A DNA stretch of 49,529 nucleotides, from IMG/VR virus record IMGVR_UViG_3300044638_004969, positions 1 to 49,529 of that record; one strand, given 5' to 3'. The position numbers and the translations under genes were made by a program. The stretch is from a virus. Below, piece after piece: positions 30,246 through 38,140 of this stretch. Below the pieces are notes generated by a model. It did not search any database. It saw only the letters and a list, made by a program, of their open reading frames with translations, and was not told the DNA's origin. Numbering within the stretch: position 1 is the stretch's first letter; every line of letters starts with the position of its first letter.

Positions 30246-30351
30246 AATATAAAAATCCCTTCAATCTCCACAGTGGCTCTCAGGCACTGCTTTGAAAGAA
30301 GGGAAATATATTGTTAAGTTATCCGTAATTAAAGTTTGAGAGCATAACTAC
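30246..30351 (-). ncRNA. structured 5' leader with kissing loops, copy B
   Basis: On the transcript: P1 AGTTAT/ATAACT (30349-30344 with 30322-30317) with GCTCTCA in the loop (30343-30337); P2 TCCCTTC/GAAGGGA (30304-30298 with 30262-30256); P3 GCAGTG/CACTGT (30290-30285 with 30275-30270) with a 9-base loop holding TGAGAGC (30282-30276). Loop-loop pairing is again 7 bp, and the second base pair has changed on both sides relative to copy A (G-C to C-G). P1, P2 and P3 also differ in sequence but keep pairing. The distance from the -7 box to ATG is 111 bases, as in copy A. Confidence 0.7.
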
Positions 30352-30355
30352 AGTG

Positions 30356-30410
30356 CAAATATAACTCTACTTATTGAATTATCCAAATGGATTAATCAGG
30401 AGATTAATTA
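30356..30410 (-). promoter_or_regulatory. palindromic nuclease-class promoter
   Basis: On the - strand: TTAATCT-CCT-GATTAAT, CCATTTG (TTTG complement of 30384-30387), 20 bases, TATATTTG (complement of 30356-30363). Here the palindrome arms changed together (ATTAATC/GATTAAT), which supports selection on symmetry. It overlaps the stop of the gene at 30408. Confidence 0.8.
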
Positions 30411-31004
30411 TTGAACATTTTGTTGCATTATGATATGTTCCGTTTTAATTTGGCTACTAACCAAATCAATAAACATTCTTATTGAATTTAACGTATTTCC
30501 TAATTCTTGGTATAATCCATAAGAAATCGCTGCATTTGATATATATTCTTGATATAATCCATCAAATCCTACAATATCTCTTAATCCCGAAGTAGATTTA
30601 GTTTTAAAAATTTCTTGTGCTTCTTTATTTTCTTTTAGATTTTTCATTGCTTCTGCCCTTACAGAAGTTTTTTGCTCTTCAAAAAAGATTTTATTTTTAT
30701 TTACAACATAACTGAACTTATCGGAAATATCTCTGTATAAAAAGTTCAAGTCTTTTCTAAATTTCATCATAGATTCAATACCATGTTCAGCAGCATTATA
30801 AGATTCTGTGATTTCTACAAATTTCTGTTTTTCCTCCGCCAAACCATCACGCACTTTTACCAAGTCTGTATAATTATTGGATAAATGCAAAGCCTCTAAT
30901 ATAAAATGCAGTGCCTCTATAGCTTCTGCATTTGATTTTGCTTCGATAATTTTAGGTAATAATTCTTTTGCTTTACTACTCATTTTATAATATTTATTTT
31001 GCAA
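30408..31004 (-). CDS. hypothetical helical protein, 198 aa
   Basis: Predominantly helical with long charged stretches (LVKVRDGLAEEKQKFVEITE); no membrane or catalytic motif. A single-gene unit with its own promoter at 31002-31033. The helical character and place next to the virion block suggest a structural or scaffolding protein, but this is a guess. Confidence 0.5.
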   Translation of the reverse strand: MQNKYYKMSSKAKELLPKIIEAKSNAEAIEALHFILEALHLSNNYTDLVKVRDGLAEEKQKFVEITESYNAAEHGIESMMKFRKDLNFLYRDISDKFSYVVNKNKIFFEEQKTSVRAEAMKNLKENKEAQEIFKTKSTSGLRDIVGFDGLYQEYISNAAISYGLYQELGNTLNSIRMFIDLVSSQIKTEHIIMQQNVQ

Positions 31005-31033
31005 ATATACAAACTATTTTTGACATATGCAAA
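31002..31033 (-). promoter_or_regulatory. Bacteroidota-type promoter without palindrome
   Basis: On the - strand TTTG (complement of 31030-31033), 20 bases, TATATTTG (complement of 31002-31009). In-frame ATGs lie at 31004 (inside the -7 box) and slightly downstream (30982, ATGAGTAGTAAA), and the latter is the more natural start for the 30408 gene. The -33 box abuts the upstream terminator. Confidence 0.65.
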
Positions 31034-31038
31034 TAAAA

Positions 31039-31064
31039 AAGGAGAAACTTTTAAGAATCTCCTT
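31039..31064 (-). terminator. hairpin terminator of the virion operon
   Basis: AAGGAGA (31058-31064 on the - strand) pairs with TCTCCTT (31039-31045), followed by TTTTATTTG. It overlaps the last codons of the gene at 31051 and abuts the next promoter. Confidence 0.75.
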
Positions 31065-31377
31065 GTTTTTTATATCTATGGGCTTTTCTATTATAAATGT
31101 CTTTGAAAAGATTTTCTTTCCACCATTCATTATAAAAAGCCCTCTTTGACCTATATTGTAAAAAATAAACTTCACTTGGGTCATAGTCACACATGCTGAA
31201 TTTTGGGTCAGGCTCTGTTTTACATTTCTCTGCCTCTAAATAACACAAATAATCATGTTGTACCTGTTTACCACATACTGATAATTGTGTTTGAGGAACA
31301 CATTTTTCTATAGGAACAGGGCAACAATTATTTACCCCATCCACATAGAATTCATTATTATTTTGATTCTGCATCAT
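31051..31377 (-). CDS. hypothetical Cys-rich protein, 108 aa
   Basis: Eight cysteines, mainly in the first 65 residues (NNCCPVPIEKC ... LSVCGKQV ... YLCYLEAEKC), then a basic aromatic tail (KRAFYNEWWKENLF). The family is not recognised. It overlaps the end of the giant gene by 20 bases and closes the virion operon, so a virion or assembly role is plausible. Confidence 0.55.
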   Translation of the reverse strand: MMQNQNNNEFYVDGVNNCCPVPIEKCVPQTQLSVCGKQVQHDYLCYLEAEKCKTEPDPKFSMCDYDPSEVYFLQYRSKRAFYNEWWKENLFKDIYNRKAHRYKKQGDS

Positions 31378-34300
31378 CTTTTGGTTTAGCTGGTATTAAA
31401 TCAAATATGTGATAGAAAGAATTTTGAGTATTAAAAAACTCATAACTCTTACGTGTCTCAGATAAAGCGTGAACATTAGATACTGTATATGGATTACGAA
31501 GCCATGTAGCTTTCATTAATCCAACCATGTATTTATCTACTCCATCATATTTTCCTCCCTCTGTAGTTTCACCTATATCTCCAAATTTGAAAACATTTGT
31601 CATATTTTTAACTGTTGAGCCTAACATTACAGGATTTTGAACTGCCTCAAAATATGATTGTCCAATTCCTATATTTCCTGAGAAAGCTTCATTAAGATTT
31701 CTAAGTGCCATATAAGCAGATAACTGTAATAAATAATTATCTTCTTCGTCATCGTCATCCGCAGCTTTTTTAAGCATTACAGCCATTGCTAACATTACTC
31801 CTAGTGTTCCTGCAATTACTAAAGATGTCTTCACATTTTTCTGTGCTACTTCATCCAAATCATCATAAGCTTCTAAAATGTTTTGCTTATCTTTGATAGC
31901 AGCCTTAAAGATGTCATAAAAATACTTAGGTGTATAAATTAATCCTTCTTCTTCACCTCCTAATTCTAAGTCTGTACGTCTTCTAGAAAACATTGTACTT
32001 GTAGCCATTACCAACCACTTCTTTAAAGATAGAATAAAGCTCCATCTAGGGTCTCTACCTGCATATCCTTCATGGTGTTTAGCGATTTCCATTGTTGTCT
32101 GTTCAGCAATACTTCTAATTGCAGTCATAGCAGTTACTTTATCTTTTTCAATATTTCCTGTATAACCCGCATCTTGAAGTCTTTGTTCATCAAAGTTACC
32201 ATTATCATCTAAGAAATCATACATACTCTGTGATTTTAAAGCCTCAAAATTAGCTTTGATTTCTTTATTTGTTAAACTAGGGTCTTTAACCTTAGCTTCT
32301 GTAGAATAATTTCTCCATGATAAAAACTTACCATCTACTAATCTGTATTCCATTAGTTTAGTCAATACTGACTGAGCTTCTAATGGGAAATTCGTCATAG
32401 CCATTAATGAGAAAGATGCCTCTGGTAATAGACGTAAAGCTTTACTATACTTAGCATTAGCATATCTTTCTGATAAGTTATAAACTCCAAAGGAATACAT
32501 TATCTTATTTATCTTTGCCTCTGGGTCAAAATTACCAATATCTTTGATTGATTCGGGGAACATTTTAGCTAACATTGCTACTGCTCGTTTATTAGACGGA
32601 GAGTAAATGTTACGCCCTGTCCCACTCATAATTAAGTTTTGAACCACCCCTGAACTAAAGTTGGTCATAGCAACAATTGGTGAAAAGGCTAAAGCGAAAT
32701 TAATACCTAGATTTCTAAATCCAAATAAAAACTTAGACATATCAATAGTTTTTACTTTACCTGCTCCAATGGGAATATCTAATTCTATCTTTGTAGATAA
32801 TGTTTTACCATAAAAGTTAAAGTCTAACATTTCCTTCATTATATGATAATAATTAGTATCTGTTGCTCTTTTACCTTTTTCAAAGTTTTGTCCCTCTAAT
32901 CCTTGTATTGCAGAAGTTGCATCCCTCCAATGTTTATATCTTTGGTCATAAAGATTAGCATTGTTTAATCCCCAAACCAATGTATGAAATACGTCAGTTG
33001 TAAGTTCCTCAGGTTTTAATCTAAAGTAACCATATTTAGGAATCTTTAATGATTTATAAGACTCTTCAAAGTCATCTGCTCGGAATGATAACATTTCAGC
33101 AGCATAATCTTTTACTTGATTTAATTTTTCTTTGTTTTTAACAAAGGCTTCAAATCTCTCATAATCTGTTTTTCTCTCCTGCGCCATCAGATAAATATAA
33201 GGTTTTTTCAACATCTTATCTTTTTCTAATCTTGCAAAATGAGCATCCATCATTAAGGTATATGCTTTTAAGTTTTCAGCGTTATTCAAAATATCTGTCA
33301 TATCTGTAGAATAGGTAGGGTCAATATTATTTATCCCTCCCATTTCCTGAGCTAGTTGATACTTTTCTAAATTATCTGTTGATTGCTTATACTCTTCATA
33401 TAAATCCTCTATATTAGGTTCAGATGGAACTGAATACTTAAATGATGGTGTGATTCTCATAAGATTCATAGGACTTCCGTTATACATAACTTGGTCAACA
33501 TCTGAATTTAAATAATTATCTAATAAATCTAAAATATCTATTTTACCACTATTGTATTCTCTGATAAAATTATCATAATTCTGATTAGCATCATATCTTT
33601 TATACCATGATGGAGAATTTACAATTAAGAATGCTTTTTGAACTGCCTCATCATTTGCTGGGTCTAGTCCTAATGTTCTGGCATGGTCTCTATAAGTCTC
33701 TACAAATCCTGAATTAGTTTCATTCTTTAATTCTTTTTTCAAGTTTAAATATGTACCATATCTTGTACTTTGGAAATAATCTCTATTTGAGAAGAATAAT
33801 TCTAATTCTTTTGTGGTTGCTTCCTCAAAAGGTTTACCCACTATTTCAGAAAACATTTCATGAAAAGCCTGATTCATTCTTAGACTAGATTCACTAGTAC
33901 TTGGTAAGTACATAGAAACTAAATCATTATCATCAAATAATTGAGAAATCTCCTCTCTCTTTTGAGACATTTGTTCCTCAAGATTATAGATAGAATCTTT
34001 ATCTAAATTAGAAATAGATTTAACATCAACTTCTTTATAATCATTTTGACTTTTATATTTTCTAAGAATTAATCTTTTTTGTAATGCTAATTCCTGATAT
34101 TGTTGTTCTAGGGTTCTCATTGCATCTTTACCTTTTTGGTATTTAGCAAATTTATAAAACCCATCAAAATCTATTCCCGAAGGAGTAAAGTTTTCCCAAT
34201 ATTCTTCTGTAGCTTCAAAAAATAATGAATCATTCAACCAATCTCGGATTCCTTTCTCTACATCATTTTCAGATAATCCTTGTCTTCTTAGAGCCTTTAA

Positions 34301-36802
34301 TTGAGACTCATAATCCGCTCTAAAATTATCTTTAATAGTTTGTCTTATATTTGGGTCTTGAGCACTTAAATTTAATGCGTTCCATTGCATATAATTATAA
34401 GCTAATTCTGCTTGTACACTTACCTCCCCTGTTTTATCAAAGAAAAATACCAAATCTCTAGGATTAGGTTGATTAGTACCTTCAAATAAACTAAATCTAG
34501 GGTTTGTAGCTACTATATCTTCTTTCTTTATAGAACCTGAATTTACTCGTGCTTGAGCATCTTCATAAAAGATAGGAGTAAACCCTTTTTTAATATCCCC
34601 ACTTTCGTAATAGGGACTTGAATCTGAACGTCTTTGCTCAATAGATGATTTTGCATTTCTACCTCTAAAAGCAGATAAATCCGCCTGAGCTTTATAAAAT
34701 TCATTTTCCCAAGGAGTTGCACCTAAATTAAGTTTCGTTAATTTATCTACAAAGTTTTTATTTCTATCTTTGGCTTTTCTATTTATCCAATCTTGTGATT
34801 GTAATTTAGTATCATATAAATATTTATAATGATAATATTTGTTATTTTTATCTTTTAAACTAGGAATACCATTTTCTTGAAAGTCTAATACAAAAGCATC
34901 TAAATCCATATTTTCATAGATTTCTGGATAAACCTCTTGTAAAATAGATAATTCAAATTGTCTTTCTGCTCTATATAGTTTATTATTATCAATACCTGAC
35001 CTGAAATATCCATCTTTAACAAAGTTCTTCAACTTATCTCTGTACTGTTTCAGAGGCTCAATAAACTCTTGCATATCAGACAAGAAATTAATTTTATATT
35101 TTGCCTGTAAACTATTAATAATTTGAGATAGTAAATTTACAAAGGTATTAGATGATTTAGAAACATGTCCAAATAACTTGTACCATCCACTAGTATCTTT
35201 TTGATTATTACGAATGGCATTAGTTGAATCAGTTAATAACTTTTGTCTTTGTGTTTCAGATAAATCGGTATAATCCTCCGCAAGCTTTTCAGCAATTACT
35301 AAAGGGTCATGATTTTCTTTAATATTTCTATAATTACCTTTAAGGTCTGCTAAATCTCTTTGAACTCTATCAGCCTTTGCTAAAATATTATTTTTAAATT
35401 TTAAAGCTCTTTCACGTTGTCTTTCATCATTAAAAGTAGTTTCATTAATATTCATTCTTCTAAAATAAGAAGCTACCTGAGATAATAAATCTTCTACATC
35501 TAATAAATTTTCAATAGTATCTGCTAATTCAGGAGACATAACTTCTGTACTAGATAAATTAGCTAATGAGTCATTAGAAGCAATCGTACTAGACAAAGCT
35601 GTATTAAATAACTCATCTACTTGTCTTTCTGTATCATTATTATAAGTGGTTACATCTATATTTTTAACAGCATCTTTTATTTTCTTGATTGAGTCTTTAT
35701 TCAATGAATACATAACCTTTAAAGTAGGATTGTAATTCATATTAAGACTTTCAGCTAAATTATCATTATATAGCTTGTTTTGAATATCTTGTGCCATTTT
35801 ATCAATACTATTTCTTAAATCAGTATTAATATTTGAACGAAACATATTCAAGAAATCTCTTAAAATCTGAGATAGTTTGTTAAAGAAACCTGTTTCGGTG
35901 GCTGTTCTATTTTCAATAGAAAAATCTGTTTGCAATGAATTAGCCAACATTTTTCCTAAAACTTCTCTTCTAACTGCGTTTTCAAGTTCTACAGGGTCAG
36001 AGATTTGTTTAGAATAAACTTCACGATACTGTTCTGCATTCTCAATATATTCTTGAGTATTGTTGACTGTTTGAAGCATTCTAGAAATCTCTTCTTGATT
36101 CCACGCCTCAATAACAAAGTGAGAAAACTCTTCTGATAATTGGTCTAATGTAATTTCCCCATCAATAACTGCTATGACTTTATTCTGTAAGTCAATCAAT
36201 GCCTCTGCATTAGGCTCTACACCAAACTTAGCCTCATAATTTTGTTTATAAGATTCTATAGTTTGAATACTAAATCCAGCCTTATCCATGAAGTTTTCAA
36301 TCATTTGTTTTAATTGGTCTTCTGTATAAGTCACAGGTCTAGTTTCTTTCTTAGTCAGCATATCTGTGTAGATATTGGATGCCTTAATTTGATTTGATAT
36401 TGAAGAAGGTGTTCCTGTAGCTATTTTTGGGCTAAAGTCCCCAAATACAAAATTATTTCCAATTCTTTCATATTGATTATAATTATTTACTACTAAATCT
36501 TTTTCTAGAATTTCAGCAGCCATACTATCTGTAGCTTCATAAGTATTAGGAGCTACCTGACGACCTGTTAAATAACCATTTTTTATATGCCCTTGAATTT
36601 GTCCATTTAAAGTGGACTTATCAAATACAGGTACTTCAAATTGAGTGAAAAATTCACCTGCCTTGTTTACATATCCTGTTTCATATGAATTATCTGAGTT
36701 ATTTAATACATCATAAAGAGAAGTGTAAATACCTCCTCTATCAGACTTGTAAAATATTTTTGGTTCTTTTGTATCTCTATTTTGTATAGAACATGCTTGC
36801 AT
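31358..36802 (-). CDS. giant virion-type protein with degenerate zincin motif, 1814 aa
   Basis: Residues 221-235 (QLSEEFSHFVIEAWN) resemble a zincin helix, but the first His of HExxH is Glu224 (E-E-F-S-H), so protease activity is doubtful. The middle (about 400-1300) is long and helical. The C-terminal 250 residues have a hydrophobic segment (SLVIAGTLGVMLAMAVML, about 1660) followed by an acidic run (DDDDEED). Giant proteins with metallopeptidase-like domains are typical of the cargo block of crAss-like phages and may be packaged and ejected with DNA. It shares a short Cys-containing N-terminus with its two operon neighbours. Confidence 0.65.
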   Translation of the reverse strand: MQACSIQNRDTKEPKIFYKSDRGGIYTSLYDVLNNSDNSYETGYVNKAGEFFTQFEVPVFDKSTLNGQIQGHIKNGYLTGRQVAPNTYEATDSMAAEILEKDLVVNNYNQYERIGNNFVFGDFSPKIATGTPSSISNQIKASNIYTDMLTKKETRPVTYTEDQLKQMIENFMDKAGFSIQTIESYKQNYEAKFGVEPNAEALIDLQNKVIAVIDGEITLDQLSEEFSHFVIEAWNQEEISRMLQTVNNTQEYIENAEQYREVYSKQISDPVELENAVRREVLGKMLANSLQTDFSIENRTATETGFFNKLSQILRDFLNMFRSNINTDLRNSIDKMAQDIQNKLYNDNLAESLNMNYNPTLKVMYSLNKDSIKKIKDAVKNIDVTTYNNDTERQVDELFNTALSSTIASNDSLANLSSTEVMSPELADTIENLLDVEDLLSQVASYFRRMNINETTFNDERQRERALKFKNNILAKADRVQRDLADLKGNYRNIKENHDPLVIAEKLAEDYTDLSETQRQKLLTDSTNAIRNNQKDTSGWYKLFGHVSKSSNTFVNLLSQIINSLQAKYKINFLSDMQEFIEPLKQYRDKLKNFVKDGYFRSGIDNNKLYRAERQFELSILQEVYPEIYENMDLDAFVLDFQENGIPSLKDKNNKYYHYKYLYDTKLQSQDWINRKAKDRNKNFVDKLTKLNLGATPWENEFYKAQADLSAFRGRNAKSSIEQRRSDSSPYYESGDIKKGFTPIFYEDAQARVNSGSIKKEDIVATNPRFSLFEGTNQPNPRDLVFFFDKTGEVSVQAELAYNYMQWNALNLSAQDPNIRQTIKDNFRADYESQLKALRRQGLSENDVEKGIRDWLNDSLFFEATEEYWENFTPSGIDFDGFYKFAKYQKGKDAMRTLEQQYQELALQKRLILRKYKSQNDYKEVDVKSISNLDKDSIYNLEEQMSQKREEISQLFDDNDLVSMYLPSTSESSLRMNQAFHEMFSEIVGKPFEEATTKELELFFSNRDYFQSTRYGTYLNLKKELKNETNSGFVETYRDHARTLGLDPANDEAVQKAFLIVNSPSWYKRYDANQNYDNFIREYNSGKIDILDLLDNYLNSDVDQVMYNGSPMNLMRITPSFKYSVPSEPNIEDLYEEYKQSTDNLEKYQLAQEMGGINNIDPTYSTDMTDILNNAENLKAYTLMMDAHFARLEKDKMLKKPYIYLMAQERKTDYERFEAFVKNKEKLNQVKDYAAEMLSFRADDFEESYKSLKIPKYGYFRLKPEELTTDVFHTLVWGLNNANLYDQRYKHWRDATSAIQGLEGQNFEKGKRATDTNYYHIMKEMLDFNFYGKTLSTKIELDIPIGAGKVKTIDMSKFLFGFRNLGINFALAFSPIVAMTNFSSGVVQNLIMSGTGRNIYSPSNKRAVAMLAKMFPESIKDIGNFDPEAKINKIMYSFGVYNLSERYANAKYSKALRLLPEASFSLMAMTNFPLEAQSVLTKLMEYRLVDGKFLSWRNYSTEAKVKDPSLTNKEIKANFEALKSQSMYDFLDDNGNFDEQRLQDAGYTGNIEKDKVTAMTAIRSIAEQTTMEIAKHHEGYAGRDPRWSFILSLKKWLVMATSTMFSRRRTDLELGGEEEGLIYTPKYFYDIFKAAIKDKQNILEAYDDLDEVAQKNVKTSLVIAGTLGVMLAMAVMLKKAADDDDEEDNYLLQLSAYMALRNLNEAFSGNIGIGQSYFEAVQNPVMLGSTVKNMTNVFKFGDIGETTEGGKYDGVDKYMVGLMKATWLRNPYTVSNVHALSETRKSYEFFNTQNSFYHIFDLIPAKPKDDAESK

Positions 36803-36817
36803 ATTATCTCTTTTTTA

Positions 36818-38134
36818 TTAGCAATCTAAATCCTGGTTTTTCCATTCATTTAAATCATCTGAATATATATTTTTATAAGCATCTAGTGCTTGATTTTCAT
36901 CTATAAAAGGCTGTTGCTTTAATTCATCATATAATTGAGAATTTAAAAATTCTTTTTCTTTTAATTCTAATACCTTTTGTTCTTTTTTAATTTGTCTTTT
37001 ATCTTTAGCAGAAAGTTTCGTTAAACTAGAATAATCGGAAAGTTTCACATTAATTTCCTTTTCAGTCATAATCTTGAAAGGAATTCCCTGTTCAGCATAA
37101 TATTCTCTTACAGTATCTATCTTATCCACATTTTTTGATACTATATTATACATTGTTTTACTCAAATTTAATTCGTGTCTTATAGCATCTTCATCTAACC
37201 CTTGTGCTCTTAATTGACGTATCAAATCACCATTTTTAATAATCATAGCAGGTTTAATTTCTTCAACTTCAATTCTTCCATCTGTATAGGTTACTAAAAT
37301 ATCAGGGTGATAACCTCTTCCTTTACCTGTACTATCTTTATATGGAATAGGGTCTACATCTCTAGTATAACTTAATACATTAGGGTCTGCATCTAATTCT
37401 ATAAATCGTGCTATCTCATAATTAGAATCCCCTGTAATCCATTTTCCTAGTTTAGCTGACTGGTAGGGAATTCTACCTTTATTTCCTGCATAAATATTTC
37501 TTACTATCCCTCCTTCTATTTTCAACACATAAATATCGTTTAATCTTAAAAGATTAGTAATTGCTTGTAATGGTAAATGATATTTATCATATAATTCAGT
37601 AATATTCATTCCCGCTACTCTATCAGCAATAATACTTTTAGCTATTGATTCCTCTATATTTCTAGCACTTACACTTTCTCTAACTTTCTTTTTTTCTGTA
37701 ATAAACTCTACTTTAGAACCCTTACTAAGAAATTTAAACACATCTCCCCCAACCTTATATTTTTCTAAAATTTGTTTTTTAGTAGCACCATTATCTATAT
37801 CAGCCTTTATATCACTATATTGCTCTGCTGTAATAGGTAATTTAATTGGAACTTCTAACTCTGCTAATGTATTAAAAAATTCACTTTTAGTTAAAATCTC
37901 CAAATCTCTCATAATTTGGTTATTAGATTCTTTACTATTGATATAATTATCTACTGCTTCTTTATAAACATCTTTAAATTTAGAAACTTCTCTATATAAT
38001 TCTGTATCTTTTACTGTCGCTAAGAAATCATCAATATATGAATAATCAGCAGAAATACCATTACCTAAGTTCTGTACTTCTACTGATGTTACTTTTCCAT
38101 CTACGTCTCTATTTACTGCACATTGTTTTGCCAT
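36818..38134 (-). CDS. TnsA-like PD-(D/E)XK nuclease-domain protein, 438 aa
   Basis: Residues about 250-310: DVDPIPYKDSTGKGRGYHPD then ILVTYTDGRIEVEEIKPA, the D-x(n)-E-x-K core of TnsA-type restriction-fold nucleases, after a region (about 120-230) with two possible HTH units (ATKKQILEKYKVGG; NITELYDKYHLPLQAITNLL). A C-terminal Lys/Glu-rich helix follows. TnsA-like domains next to giant virion proteins are reported for crAss-like phages. It could cut host DNA on entry or process phage DNA; both are inference. Start of the protein is MAKQCAVNRD. Confidence 0.65.
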   Translation of the reverse strand: MAKQCAVNRDVDGKVTSVEVQNLGNGISADYSYIDDFLATVKDTELYREVSKFKDVYKEAVDNYINSKESNNQIMRDLEILTKSEFFNTLAELEVPIKLPITAEQYSDIKADIDNGATKKQILEKYKVGGDVFKFLSKGSKVEFITEKKKVRESVSARNIEESIAKSIIADRVAGMNITELYDKYHLPLQAITNLLRLNDIYVLKIEGGIVRNIYAGNKGRIPYQSAKLGKWITGDSNYEIARFIELDADPNVLSYTRDVDPIPYKDSTGKGRGYHPDILVTYTDGRIEVEEIKPAMIIKNGDLIRQLRAQGLDEDAIRHELNLSKTMYNIVSKNVDKIDTVREYYAEQGIPFKIMTEKEINVKLSDYSSLTKLSAKDKRQIKKEQKVLELKEKEFLNSQLYDELKQQPFIDENQALDAYKNIYSDDLNEWKNQDLDC

Positions 38135-38140
38135 AATCTC

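Noticed and set aside
28351-30351. Hammerhead, HDV, group I intron or HEARO/OMEGA RNA as identity of the leaders
   Set aside because: No CUGAUGA/GAAA hammerhead core, no nested HDV double pseudoknot, no group I P7 pattern I could place, and no IscB-like gene nearby. The structure is left unnamed.
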